A stretch of DNA of 64,000 bases, taken from the NCBI GenBank assembly GCA_036169595.1, contig CM069769.1, positions 3,226,001 to 3,290,000 of the forward strand, given 5' to 3'. A model generated the notes under the pieces. That model searched no databases and was not told the origin of the DNA. It saw only the letters and a list, made by a program, of their open reading frames with translations. This DNA comes from Dictyostelium firmibasis. Taxonomy: Eukaryota; Evosea; Eumycetozoa; Dictyosteliales; Dictyosteliaceae. Every line of letters starts with the position of its first letter. The stretch's first letter is position 1. Positions 10,147-23,874 of this stretch are shown here, piece by piece. The translations under genes were made by a program, and so were the position numbers.

Positions 10147-10780
10147 TTTTATTTATTCTATAAAATAAAAAAATAAAAAAATAAAAAAATTAGCAAAAGA
10201 AGAAAAAAACCATAATTACTAAAAAAAAAAATTGTTTTTTCAAATAATAGACATATAATAATTACATACAATTTTTAAATAGTTTTATATTATTTTATTT
10301 TATTTTATTTTATTTTATTTTATTTTATTTTATTCTATTTCATCAAAATGATTGTTATTTTATTTTTTTCATTTTATAGTTTTTTTTTTTATTTTTTATT
10401 AATGTTTTTTTTTTTTTTGGGTAGTTACGGCTTTTTTTTTGGGTTGTTTTTAACCCAAAAATAGCTCAAAAAGCCTGCGATGCTAAAAAAAAAATTATAA
10501 AAAAAATAAAAAAAAAATTAAAAAAAAAAAAATTTTCAAAAAAAGTGTTTTTTTTAAATTCTCTTGAACACCCAAATGCAACCACGATTGATAATGTGCA
10601 AAGGTAAATCTTTGTGTCAAAAAATAGTCGCAGAAAAAAAAAAAACTGCCGCCATTCTTTTCAAAAAAAATAAAAAAATAAAAAAATAAGAAATAAAATA
10701 AAAAAATAAATTCCTTTAATTATTTTTAACATTTTTTATTTTATTTTTTTTTTTAACATAACAAAACTCTTGTTATTTTT

Positions 10781-10818
<38 letters not shown>

Positions 10819-10993
10819 CATTTCCTTTTACAAAAGTGATAAATTTTATGTCTCTTAAATTTGCTTGCATTGCAGTATTTTTTTTCTTTGAGAGATGATT
10901 GCCATTGGTTTAACACATCACCAATTTGAGCATTCTTTTGAACGAAATTTTTATATGAACATATTTTTTTTTTTGTTTTTTTTTTTTTCACTT
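10147..10993. other. Gap between the two small paralogues, with a structured patch
   Basis: Contains a TTTTA array (about 10288-10336), an inverted repeat at 10431-10480 in which GGCTTTTT pairs with AAAAAGCC and GGGTT with AACCC, a mixed-composition stretch at 10556-10660 (including CTGCCGCCATT), and a T-run at 10780-10816. It is the upstream region of the 50-codon gene. A 60-codon frame at 10818-11000 lacks an ATG and was not called. Confidence 0.5.
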
Positions 10994-11242
10994 TCACCAA
11001 AAATGTTTTCCACCAGCATTCTCGATTGCTGATTCTAAATCATCGATTGTGTCATTCACTAAATTAAAATTATGTTCGTTGTTACTATTAGTGATTGAAG
11101 TTGGTTGTAATATAGAATTTGAATAGATTGGCACAGAACCATTACTTGATCTCAAGAAATTTTTATTTCTGACAATTAATGATTTATGTGAAGCATGTGA
11201 CTTTAATATCTCTGCAATATTTATTGAAACTACTTTATTCAT
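10994..11242 (-). CDS. Small predicted protein (82 aa) of the same family
   Basis: A single-exon frame starting MNKVVSINIAEILKSHASHK and ending LVNDTIDDLESAIENAGGKHFW, with TGA as stop. The middle is Ser/Asn-rich (SSNGSVPIYSNSILQ). The conserved ends shared with the 50-residue frame at 9994-10146 argue that it is translated. There is no signal peptide, membrane segment or known domain. The ATG follows an AAT/A-rich leader (11243-11325), a normal context here. The base composition of the frame is clearly richer in G+C than its surroundings. Confidence 0.65.
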   Translation of the reverse strand: MNKVVSINIAEILKSHASHKSLIVRNKNFLRSSNGSVPIYSNSILQPTSITNSNNEHNFNLVNDTIDDLESAIENAGGKHFW

Positions 11243-12535
<1,293 letters not shown>

Positions 12536-13736
12536 TCAAAATGAGGAGAAAGCAAGTAAAATGATACCAGAAATTAAAAATAAAAATGAACCACATAGTA
12601 TTAATAAATTTTTTATACCTTTAATTTCATGAAAATAAAAAACACTCCATAAGGAAGAGATAATCATTGGACCTGAACAAGAGATAGGATAACCAACTGT
12701 ATAACCTAAATTTTGAGTTGAGACCATTAGACCACAATTTGCAATACCCCACATAACACCAGAAACAAAACTTGGGAAAATAGTTTTTGGATAGATTTGA
12801 GGTGATTTTTTAATCATAGCATAAAGCATGAAAATAAATGCGTTAAATAGGAATACACCTGCAAATTGTGAGAAAATAATATCGAATGGTGATGCCTCTG
12901 GATGACTTTGTTTCCAAAGTTGCATTGGTATCATATTAACACCCAATAAAATACCACATATAATTGACATACTAATACCGGAAATAGTTTTAAATTTAGT
13001 AGGTATTTTATCGAATATAGTTTCTGTTGATTCCTGTGAATCTTTAAATCTATTGATTATAATTGGATTATCACCATTAAGTGATCCACGTAAAATTGGA
13101 AACTCTTCATTTTCTTCAATCTCTGGAAAATATCCTTTACCTGAATTAGATATATCAATCTTTGGTTTGTCATCCTCTAATGATGGTTTAATAAAAAAGA
13201 AACAAAAAATTGAAATTACAATACCAGCAAATCCTGTCCAATTCATCCAATCATGTGTTACAATTTGTTTATCCAATCCTAACCATCCAAATTTACCAGA
13301 AAAGAATCCAATTACAATACCAATACTACTCCATAATAATACACCTAATCCCAATCCAATTAGCTTAATAATTGGAATAATTAATAGATTTGCCATCGCC
13401 CATAAACTACCACCTAATATACCTACAGGTGAAAATACAAATGTTCCATGAATCATCATTGCTATAAATGCAACACATAATCCACCTATTGATAATACAA
13501 ATGCATACGATAATCCATTTCCCACTGGATATTTTTTAACTGGGACTAAAAAAATAAATAAATAAAAATAAAATAAAAAATAAAAATAAATAAATAAATG
13601 AAATTAGAGGTCTGTTTTGAAATTGAAATTTTTTTTTTAAAAAAAATTAAAAAAATAATATCATACCGTAATTGGAACCAAATCCTATGATTGCAGCTGC
13701 TGATCCAATATATCCAATTATCATAGGGTTAACCAT
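12536..13736 (-). CDS. tmem144: TMEM144-type multipass transporter (DMT superfamily)
   Basis: Exon 1 is 13667-13736 and exon 2 is 12536-13545; together they encode 359 residues. The joined start reads MVNPMIIGYIGSAAAIIGFG, then SNYVPVKKYPVGNG, the signature beginning of TMEM144 proteins, distant relatives of bacterial sugar porters of the RhaT group. Around ten hydrophobic segments follow, split by a hydrophilic loop at about residues 140-195 (FPEIEENEEF, DSQESTETIFDK). The substrate is not known; carbohydrate transport is inferred from the family. The stop is TGA; reading past it meets a TAG within ten codons, so selenocysteine is not suggested. Confidence 0.9.
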
Positions 13737-14420
13737 TATTTTTTATATATATATATATATAACTTTTGAGTTTTTATAATTACTTTTTTTTTTTTTTTTA
13801 TTTTTTATTTTTTATTTTTTTATTTTTTTTTATTTTTTATTTTTTTTACTTTTTTATTTTTTATTTTTTTCTTTTTTTTTTTTTAGCAAATCTATAAAGG
13901 TTTGGTATGGTTTAAAATCCCAAAGATTAAGATTACTCGTATTTTAACAATTTCAAAAAAAAAAAAAAAAAAAAAAATTAAAAATATTTAAAATTAAAAA
14001 TTAAGATTAAGATGGTGCTTTATTTTTTTGAAAAGCAATAAAAACACGTAATTATTATTTTATTTTTAAAATATTTTTGGGTTTGTTTTTTGATTTTAGG
14101 CAAAATAAACAATAGAATAGAATGTGTGCTCTTTATTTTTTTTTTTTTGTTTTCTTTTTTATAGTTGCAATAAAAAAAAAAAGTAAAGAAAGTAAAAAAA
14201 AAAAAAAAAGAAAAAAATCATAAACTATTCTCCACACGGAATGCAAAAATTTTAAAAAAATAAAATTTTTTTAAAAAAAAAAAAAATAAAAATGATAAAG
14301 AATTAAAAATATCTTTATTCTGTGTGGCTCTCATGGAATCAAACTTTTTTTTTGAGTTTGGAAAAATAAAAAAAATCCCCAGCTCAATAATGCTCGTTTA
14401 ACAACAACAAAGAATATCAT

Positions 14421-14463
<43 letters not shown>

Positions 14464-14848
14464 TTGATTTATTGATTTATTGATTATTTATTTATTGATT
14501 ATTTATTTATTGATTGATTTAGATATAAAATTTATAAACAAAAATGAAATAAAAAATAATAAAAAAAAGAATAAAAAAAAAAAAAAAAGAGAAAAAAGGA
14601 ATACAATAATAAAATATTAAAACCAACATAAAGTTTTTTTTTCGCCACTATTTTTTTTTATTATTTTTTTTTCTTTTTTTTTATTTTTTTTTTTTAACAT
14701 CACACTTTTTTTTTTTTTTTTGAAATTTTTTTTTTTTTTTTAAAAATTTTTTATTACTTGTCCATATATATAGAATAGTATTGTGATTCAGAATATATTT
14801 TATTGTTTATTACAATAATAATAATAATTCTTTATAGAAAATACAATA
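13737..14848. other. Gap between transporter and Sep15 (divergent promoters)
   Basis: AT-rich, with an ATTT tetranucleotide array at about 14420-14520 and scattered mixed-composition stretches (14220-14250, 14320-14400). Both flanking genes point away from it, so it should contain two promoters; no specific element could be assigned. Confidence 0.5.
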
Positions 14849-15066
14849 ATGTATATAGATAAAAAGATAAAGAGACCGCCTAATAGGTGGTCCTTAATCT
14901 TTTTACTAGCTGCTATTTTTTTATGTATATTAATAAACGATTGCCAAGGTGTCACATCACCTGGAACATCAGTTTCATCATGTCATGAACTTGGTTTTAC
15001 AGATGCATTATTATGTTCAACTTGTAAAGATTTTGCTGAATTTGTTGGTGATTCTGGTAGGTTAAT

Positions 15067-15103
<37 letters not shown>

Positions 15104-15455
15104 TATAATTTAATTAACCTTAATTTGACATTTTATTTTATTTTTTTTTTAAAAAAAAAAAGTATTTAATGATGAATGTTCAAAATGTTGTTCAGAGGAA
15201 TCTCAAAAAGTAAAAAAAACTTATCAATCAGTTAGTTTAGTAGTTTGTCAATGACGTTTGGGGGCTCATCCCCAAATCAAAGAGTTTATTAATAACAAAG
15301 CAAAATCATATTCAAAATTATCAGTTAGATATGAAAATGGTGCAAATCCACGTTTAACTTTATTAGATAGCGAAGGAAAGAAAGAAGATATCAATATCGA
15401 AAGTTGGAAAATTGAAAATTTAGAAGAATATCTTGTTCAAAATAATTTTAATTAA
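14849..15455 (+). CDS. sep15: Selenoprotein Sep15/SELENOF, with in-frame TGA for selenocysteine
   Basis: Exons 14849-15056 and 15163-15455 encode 166 residues if TGA at 15252-15254 is read as selenocysteine (residue 100). The sequence around it is VVCQ-U-RLGAHPQIKEF, matching the CGUKLGRFPQ redox motif of Sep15. The N-terminus has a signal-anchor-like hydrophobic stretch (residues about 14-34), followed by the Cys-rich part (CHELGF, CSTCKDF, CSKCC) and then a thioredoxin-like domain. In animals Sep15 works in the ER with the glycoprotein-folding sensor UGGT. Conserved coding continues for 67 codons after the TGA and a SECIS-like element follows, so this is not a broken gene. Confidence 0.95.
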
Positions 15456-15771
15456 ACTCAATACATATATATATTCCACTCTTATCTCTTTGAAAAATCG
15501 ATTGTAATGATTATGTAAATGAAAAACGTTTTTAAAAATGTCATTTACATCTGATAAATCTTTTTATCAATTTGTAGTTTTTTTTAAAAAATAAATAAAT
15601 AATTGTAAAATATACTTTTTTTTTTCATAAAAAAAAGTTGTTATTATTACCATATTTATTGTTATTATTATTACTATTATTAATTTACTATTATTATTAT
15701 TATTAATTATTCCCATAGGTTTTTTTTTATTTGTTATTTATTATTATTACTATTATTACTATTATTAATTA

Positions 15772-15824
<53 letters not shown>

Positions 15825-16013
15825 TATTATTATTATTAATTATTACTATAGGTTTTTTTTTATTTTTTAAATTTTTATTTTTATTTTTTTTGGTAATCAT
15901 TTTTTTTTAATTTTTTTTTTTTAGAAAAAAAGGAGTGCAAGATTATAAATGTTTGTTTTGCATGTATTTGTGTATGTATGAATGAACAAATGAATATATT
16001 GTTTTCATTGCTG
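15456..16013. other. 3' intergenic region between Sep15 and the DUF1765-like gene
   Basis: After the SECIS it contains TTA-rich DNA (15637-15845) in which a 40-bp segment ending ATAGGTTTTTTTTTAT occurs twice (about 15691-15730 and 15822-15861). The genes converge here. Confidence 0.5.
15493..15565 (+). promoter_or_regulatory. SECIS element in the Sep15 3' UTR
   Basis: About 40 bases after the stop codon. The quartet strands are ATGA at 15507-15510 and TGAT at 15552-15555. Above them ATGTAAATGA (15513-15522) pairs perfectly with TCATTTACAT (15541-15550), and the apical loop starts AAAA. CGTT/AAATG-type pairing inside the loop could form the extra mini-stem of a type 2 SECIS. A lower helix (GATT with AATC) closes the base. 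It would recruit the selenocysteine insertion machinery. Confidence 0.85.
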
Positions 16014-16569
16014 TTAATCTTTATAATTTATAATATGATTAGAATTTGCAAACATTAATGGAATTATTTTTGGAGGGGTTGAGTCCACTTGGTTACTATG
16101 TGCAATATATGTTTTAAATTCACTAATCGATGATGCAACATAATGCGATAAAATTGGATCATGAAATTTCAATTCTGGACATCTCATTTGGTCTTGAACT
16201 TTTTTGGTTAATACTTCAATTTCAAAAAATAGTTTACTAAAAGGAGAAAAAAAAAAAAAAAAAGGAAAATATTAATATTTAATACCTATAATTTTTAAGT
16301 TTGTAATGAATACATACATATCAAGTGAATATTCTTTGTTGAATTTTTCAGATATTGCTGATGCTGGTAATTTTGGGAGTGGTTTCTTGGTTTGTTCCTT
16401 TACATTGTTATTTATTGTGGCAGATGATGATGATGATGATGATGATGATGATACATTTGAGGGTTGATTGCTTGAATCTGAAGGTTGTGGTGAGAGGTGT
16501 GATGGTGATGAAGCTAACGATGGTGAATTGCTAGCAGTCATTGTTATACTATTTCCTTCAACAGAGACG

Positions 16570-16604
<35 letters not shown>

Positions 16605-19319
16605 GTTATTACTATTTATTGATGTATTTTCTGATTCTATAATTACAAAAGAGTCGTCAGACTCTAAATTTAAGTTTGATTGTTGGTCAGTTTCTGAAAA
16701 ATTTCTTGGTGGTACAGGGGGTGGCACTTTTCTGCCGATACTAATTGTGTGTGATTTTGAAGTACTATTTATGCTACCTGTGCTAGAGGAAAGAGATGAT
16801 GATGGTGATGGTGATTGTTTACCATTTGTAGTTGAATGATGACCATTGTTAATGCTAGAGGATAAAGAAGAGGAAGTATTAATTCTAGAGGAAGATGAAT
16901 AGCTATGATTATCATCCTTTGATTCTATGAATTTTGTTGGAGAGAGTGCACTACTTTTTGTGATGACAGTTGGTGTATTGTGAGTTAATTTTGAAAATTC
17001 TTGAAGTGAAGCACCAGATTCATAGAGTTTTGATCTATTGATTCTAACCATTTTATAGAGTAATAAATGATGATATGCATTTCTAACCGGTTGATCCCAA
17101 TGTAAAAACAATTGATAGAAATATTTATTCAAGAGTAAATCTTGGAATAATACTTTACGTAAATTTCTTTGGAAAGATTCACTTGTATTGTAAAGCATTT
17201 GTAATGCTCTAATTAGGATTTGATGATGATCGGCAACTATTATACTCTCTATACCTTCACAAAAGAAATTAATATCGAACGAGTCTGGTAATGGGCCATA
17301 CTCTTTCAACCAAGATTCAACCAAAGCCAAAGTTGTAGAAACCATTGGTAAATCGAATACACATGTCTTTAAGAAAATGGTTTTCATCATTACATCAATT
17401 ATATTGTCTTGTCTACAACATTGAATTAACGTGTATTGAGCATCCAATGATGGTGTTGGCTTTGACAATGGTGGTGGTGCTTGATCTCTAGTCTTAATTT
17501 CGTGTAATAATGCATAAGTTATCGTAAAGAATCCTGGTACCGTTTTCATATCCACAGATTCACCTAAAACATATTTACAACTTGTGAACCAATCCTTAAA
17601 AAATATAAAAAAAACACTCTCTTTTCTAGCTAAATTATCGATCCAACCTTGTGGTATATTTTCAATTGAAAATTCCTCAATACCATTATTATTATTATTA
17701 TTATTATTTATATTACCATTTATATTACTATTTATATTACCATTTATATTATTATTTATATTACTATTTATATTATTATTATTTATATTAGCATTTATAT
17801 TACTATTATTATTATTATTATTATTATTATTCCCATTTATTATATTATTATTTCCATTTATATTATTATTGCCACCCATTTGCATTAAACATGTATGAAA
17901 TGGTGATTTATCTGGTCTGTCGCCTACAATTGTTAAATATTTTAAATTTGATGGAATTGGGAAATGTGATATAATATCTTGAATTTCTGTTTCTGGTGGT
18001 GTTAATGCTTCTAATATTACTTTTGCTACTTTTGGTATCCTAAAAAATGATACTGATAAAAACTATATTAAAAAAAAAAATAAGTAATAATAGTGTATAT
18101 TAGTATTTTTTGATTTTTTGATTTTTGGTATTTTTTGATTTTTTTTTTCAAATTGGTCATTTACTTTTGAACAAAAATGAGTTAATGGTATTGAAAAGAA
18201 TAAAGGTGATGATAATATTGTTGCAATAAAAGAGAATGTTTTATGTATAATTTTTCTGTATTTTGATAATATTTCATTTGGAGCCGATGACCAAGGTCTT
18301 GTGGTGATTGGATCGATTGGTGAAATAGAACTATCATATTCTTTTCTACGACAAATTAGTAGGATCGTTTGATAGACTGGTGTTAAATCCTTTTCAATAT
18401 TGTGATACTTTTCGATGAAAGATAATAGTTGTGACCATAATGTTAACATTGCATCCCTACATGAATATGAGATTGCCTTGGTTGATCTTAATCCTCCAAC
18501 GCTACTATCTTGTTGTGACTTTTCTTTAAATCCACCGCTATTTGTTAATTCTTTATATGCCGCTAATAATCCATTCTCTGAATTACCATTTGCTGATGAA
18601 GAAATTGGTGACATTGATAATGGTGATTGATCTTTTATATATTCTTTATTATTATTATTATTATTATTATTAATATTTATGTGGTTGTTATTATTGTTTG
18701 ATGATGAGCTATTTACAAGGGGGTTGTTTGATGATGATGATGACGATGATGGTGATGATGATGCAGTAGTTTGTGCTGCAGTTGCGTTATTTGTTAAATT
18801 TGCTAAATTTGAATTTGATGTATTTGGTGAGGTTGAAGAGGATGAAACGAAACCAGATGTTGGTGGTGAATCAGATTCACCATGTTGCGAATTATAAGAG
18901 CTAATTCCATTTCCTCCTTCAGATTTATGTGCTGGTTTATATTGTGTTATCTCTAAAAGTGGTATTAACTCATTCAAAGAAACGGTCATTTTGTGAAATG
19001 TTGTGATTGCTTTCTCCTTTTTCTTCTCTTCAGATCCTAAAAGATTAGATTCTAAAACTGGTATTAATGATCCAATTGATGCTACCTTTTTCTCAACTGT
19101 ACCACACCAATGTTTATATTTTAATTTTGGTTTTTCTTCTCTTGGACTTAAGAGATTTGAATAATTATTACTATTATTATTATTATTATTATAATTGCTA
19201 TTATTATTATTATTATAGTTATTGTTATTATTACTATTATTATTATTATTTTGATTTACTAAATTTGGGTCAATTAATTTAGATATCAAATAATTCATTT
19301 TATTTGTAATTTCATTCAT
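16014..19319 (-). CDS. DUF1765/UPF0592-like large protein
   Basis: Three exons (18165-19319, 16318-18062, 16014-16236) join in phase to 1040 residues. The first exon has a poly-Asn stretch and a low-complexity middle, then helical sequence (AMLTLWSQLLSFIEKY). The conserved part spans the first intron (SPLFFSIPLTHFCSK, then FLSVSFFRIPKVAKVI) and continues to residue about 700, including FQRNLRKVLFQDLL and LFLHWDQPVRNAYHHLLLYK. These resemble the fungal/protist DUF1765 (UPF0592) family, whose function is unknown. The C-terminus is Ser/Thr/Asn-rich with proline motifs (KVPPPVPPRN, KKPLPKLP) that could bind SH3 domains. The family call is from memory of the motif. Confidence 0.65.
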
Positions 19320-19594
19320 TTTTTTATTATTAAATTTTTTAAAAAAATAATAATACTAAACTGTATTATTATTTTATTTTAATTAATTTTACTAATATGG
19401 TTTTTTTTTTATTATTATTACTATTTTTTTTTTATTTTTTTTTTTTTATTTTTTTATTATTTTTAATAAATTTAAAATTTTATTATTATTATTTATTAAT
19501 TCTGAGAGAGAAAAAGAGACTTCTAATTTAGATATGTGTGTGGTGTTTGTTATGGAGTTAAAATATTTTTAATTGAAAAAAAAAAAAAATTTTG

Positions 19595-19632
<38 letters not shown>

Positions 19633-19653
19633 TGGATTTTTTTTATTGCGTTT

Positions 19654-19693
<40 letters not shown>

Positions 19694-20699
19694 ATATTGG
19701 TTTTTGTTATCAAAAAAAAAAAAAAAAAATTAGTAATTGATTTTATTATTTGTAAACAGTTTTTTTAATATTTTTTTTTTGTTTTTTTTTTTTTATTTTC
19801 CCTTTTTTTTTATTTTTTTTATTTTTGAAGACTTAATGAGGATTGGTTTGTGAGAAAATTATTTTGTGTGTGTGCGCTCAAGGGTGGTTGATTTCATTCA
19901 AATTCAGATTGTTTATAGTTGGTGTGGGGGTTATGCAATAAAATAATTACATTTAAATGAGAAGCTGATGGGTTGTAGTGTGATTATAAAAAAAAAAAAA
20001 AAAAAATAAAAAAAAAATTAAAAAAATATAAAAACCAAAAAAAAAAAAAAAAAATAAAATCAAAAAAAAAAAAAATAAAAAATAAAAATAAAAATTTGGT
20101 TTGTCCACAAAATTAAAAATAAAAAAAAAATAAAATCATTAAAAAAAAAAAAAAAAAAATATAAAAAAAAAAAGAATAAAATAAAATAAAAAAAAACCAA
20201 CTATCAAAGAATCAAATGATCAAAGATTCATCTGAGTATGTGTTGAAAAAATGATAATAAAAAAAAAAAAAAAAAAAAGTAAAAATAAAAAAAATAAAAA
20301 TATCTTTTTTTCAATGAATAAAAAGATATTTTTCATTTTTATTTTTACATTATTTTTTTTTTTTGTAAATTTTTTTTTTTATTTATTTATTTGTCATTTG
20401 ACATTTGAAAAAACAATTGTTATCAAAAAAAAAAAAAGATATGTTTTTTTTTATCTGTGGATGAAGATTTTCGAAAAAAAAAAAAAAAAATAATATAAAA
20501 AAATCAACCCCAAATCTAAATATGTCATTTTATGATTGGTTTTATTTTTATTTTTATTTATTTTTTGAATAACCAACAACTGTTGTTCAACACTCGTTTG
20601 TTAAATCCAAAAAATGGGTGGTGAAAAAATAAACAAAGAAACAGAAATTAAAAATCTATTTAATTTTTTTATAATATTTTTTTTTTATTTATTTTTAAA
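19320..20699. other. Upstream region of the DUF1765-like gene / 3' flank of the pump gene
   Basis: Nearly 1.4 kb of A/T homopolymers with two more balanced patches: 19845-19985 (containing GGGTGGTTGATTTC and GGTGTGGGGGTTATG) and 20500-20610. G-rich stretches such as GGTGTGGGGG are plausible binding sites for G-box factors, but that is only inference. No coding. Confidence 0.45.
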
Positions 20700-23600
20700 T
20701 TACCAAGCACAAAGATTGGCAAATTTAGATTTTGGATATTTTCTTATTAACCAAAGTCTTAATTCATTTGAGGTAACCAAAAACACAGCGAAAGGAATTG
20801 GAATTAACCAATATTTATAACTGATAATAGTACAACCAAAGAAAGTTCTAACACCTGGAACGTGAACAATGAAAAGAGCAATGGCAAGCATAGAACAAAC
20901 ACCGAAATTGAAAACCATATTACCAAAACCTTGTTGGAAAATTGAAACGATTCTAGTTTTACATGAAAGGGCAGCACCCAAACGACTAATAACGATGGCT
21001 ACAAAATAAGCGGTTTGAGCTTCATTTAAGATTTGAACTTGTTTTTCAGCGTCATGACCTCCATAATCATCAGCACCCTCTTTGAAGTAATCAGAGGATA
21101 CATTGAAAAGATCGGAGCCACTGTAACCATAGTCTCTGAAAAGGAGGAAATAATTCAAGAAACCAGCAGCACATTGCCAACAACCTAACCAAAGATATGA
21201 GAAAATCGCCAATCTAAGACTAACCAATTTATCTTTTTTAACATTTCTTGGTTTTCTCTTCATGAGATCAGTTTCACTATCTTCATAGGCATAGGAAATT
21301 ACAGGAATAAGATCGGTACCCAAATCGATACAAAGAATTAAAATACCCGAAAGAGCGACTGGCATTTGAAGTACAAAGAAACAAAAGAATGGAATTGCCT
21401 CTGGAATGTTTGAAGAGAGTGTATAACAAATGGATTTCTTTAGTTTATCGAAAATCATACGACCCTCTTCGACACCAAGAATAATCGATGCAAAGTTATC
21501 ATCCAACAAAACGATGGAAGCTGCCTCTTTGGCGACATCACTACCAGTGATACCCATAGCACAACCTAAATCAGATTTTTTGAGGGCTGGCGAATCATTT
21601 ACACCATCACCAGTTACGGCGACGATATCACCACGTTTTTGACATTTTTCTACAATGATTAACTTTTGTTCTGGTGAGGTTCTAGCAAAGACAATTTGTC
21701 TTAGACTAAGAATCTTATCCCAATGATCGTGAGTTAAATCATCCAACATTGAACCAGGAATAACAATAGAGGAGCCACGAGAGAAATCTAAATCTAAAAC
21801 ATCGACACCTTCTCTTTTGGCAATATCATTGAGAGTTTCATCAGTCTCAATGATACCAACTTGCTTGGCGATTGAAGTTGCAGTCAATGGATGATCACCA
21901 GTGACCATCATAACTCTAATGCCTGCTTCTTTACAAGTTTTGATTGCCTCTGGTACACCTGGACGTGGTGGATCCATTAAAGCTGTCAAACCAACGAAAA
22001 CTAAATCTTTGGTTGGGAAATTCTTTTCCTCCATATCGAAAATATAGTTGTTTGGATATTGATTTGGATCTAATGGAAGGTAAGCGAGACCCAAAGCTCT
22101 TTCACCCTTTCCAGCCAAATGTTCATATGATGATTGGAAGTTTTCCAAGTGTTTCTCGTCGAGGTCTTGTTCTTCACCTTCGATAAGAATACGATTGCAC
22201 ATCTTTATGATACGTTCTGGTGCACCCTTCATTACCATAAAGAATTCACCATCGTCACCGATGGTATGAACACTCATTTGCCATTTGTTCACAGAGTTGA
22301 ATGGAATTTCAAAGTATTTTGGGAATCTATCACGATATTCTTCTACATTCTCGACTTGATGACAGAATTTGAGTAATGCACTCTCAGATGCATCACCAAT
22401 ACATTTTCTCAATTGGATTGGAATGTCATCTTGATTCTCGGATTTATCGAATACGGTTCTGTTGCAAAGCGCAGCGATTTGATATAACTTTTTAAAAGTT
22501 GCAGATTGAGAATTGAAAAAGTTACTGGCTGTCAATGAATTACAACTATAGATTGTACCGTCATACCAAAGATGAACTACGGTCATAATGTTTTGAGTCA
22601 AAGTACCGGTTTTATCAGAGGCAATGGTTGTAGTTGAACCAAGTGTTTCAACGGTTAAAAGATTCTTTACGAGTACATTCTTTTTGGCCATTCTCTTTGC
22701 TGTTAAATTAAGTGTAACGGTAAGAGTTGGTAACAAAGCCTCTGGTACTTGACTTACTACAATACCAATGGTATAGATAATTACCAAGATCCATTCAACT
22801 GATCTACCAAAACCAATGGCTAAAAATATTGCGCCCAAAGAGAAAGCGACCACCGAAATGATCTTAATGAATTTTTCAATCTCTTCTTTCATTGGTGTTG
22901 ATTGAGGTTTAGAGTTGGAGGCTAATTTAGCGATTTTACCAATGACAGTTCTATCACCAGTAGCAATTACAACACCAACACAATCACCTTGACATGCCAA
23001 TGTACCATAGAAAGTCAAGTTTTGAGTCTCCAATGGATTATCATCGGTACAACTTGGACTACGAGTTTGTGGCTCAGTTTCACCGGTCAAAGAGGAATTA
23101 TCCACTTTGAAGTGATGTGATGCAACAACTCTTAAATCAGCTGGAACCTTATCACCAGCTCTAACAATTACAACATCACCTACCACTAAATCTTCGGAAT
23201 CGATCTCAATCAAATCGTCATCTCTAAGTACTTTGGTTGATGATGGTGCTAATTTTTTAAAACCCTCCATTACACCAGAAGATTTTGAATTTTGAATATA
23301 TGAAAATGTACATGTTAAAAATACAACAATCCATAAAATAATACCTAAATATAACTATTGAAAATAAAATGAAAAAAAATTAGTATTAAAAAAAAAAAAT
23401 TAATATTTTATTTAACCAATAAAAATAAATTGAAAAAAATTAATATTAAAACTTACATTATCTTTACCAGTTTCAGTATCAATGCCAAAAGCAATAATTG
23501 ATAAAATACCACCAACCTCCAACATAAGTGGGAAAAGTCCTAAAAATTCTTTAAGATATTTAACCCACTTTGGTATTGGTTTTGTTGGAGTTAACGCATT

Positions 23601-23830
23601 CTTTCCATCGATTTCAAGTCTTTCACTTGCAAATTCTCTGCTAAGACCAGCACTGTGTCTTGGATCATTAATGTTTATATTTGTTTTTAATTTAACAACC
23701 AATTCTTCAAGAGGTATCACATGGTCATGCTAAAGATTTTTTTATGAGTTGATTGAAAAAAAAAAAAATTAATATTTAAGTCAATTTTATTTTTTTTTTT
23801 CAGATTTGTATATTTTTTTTTTTTTTTTCA

Positions 23831-23874
<44 letters not shown>

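Noticed and set aside
10818-11000. 60-codon minus-strand frame ending HFCKRK
   Set aside because: It has no ATG start and I found no acceptable splice pair to join it to the 82-codon gene. Its mixed codon content keeps it from being fully dismissed, but it cannot be supported.
12536-12538. TGA stop of the TMEM144 gene as a selenocysteine codon
   Set aside because: Reading past it gives only a few Lys codons and a TAG; no SECIS was seen nearby and the protein ends at its usual length.
13053-13451. 132-codon frame antisense to the TMEM144 gene
   Set aside because: It mirrors the conserved coding sequence on the other strand and shows no domain or splice context of its own.
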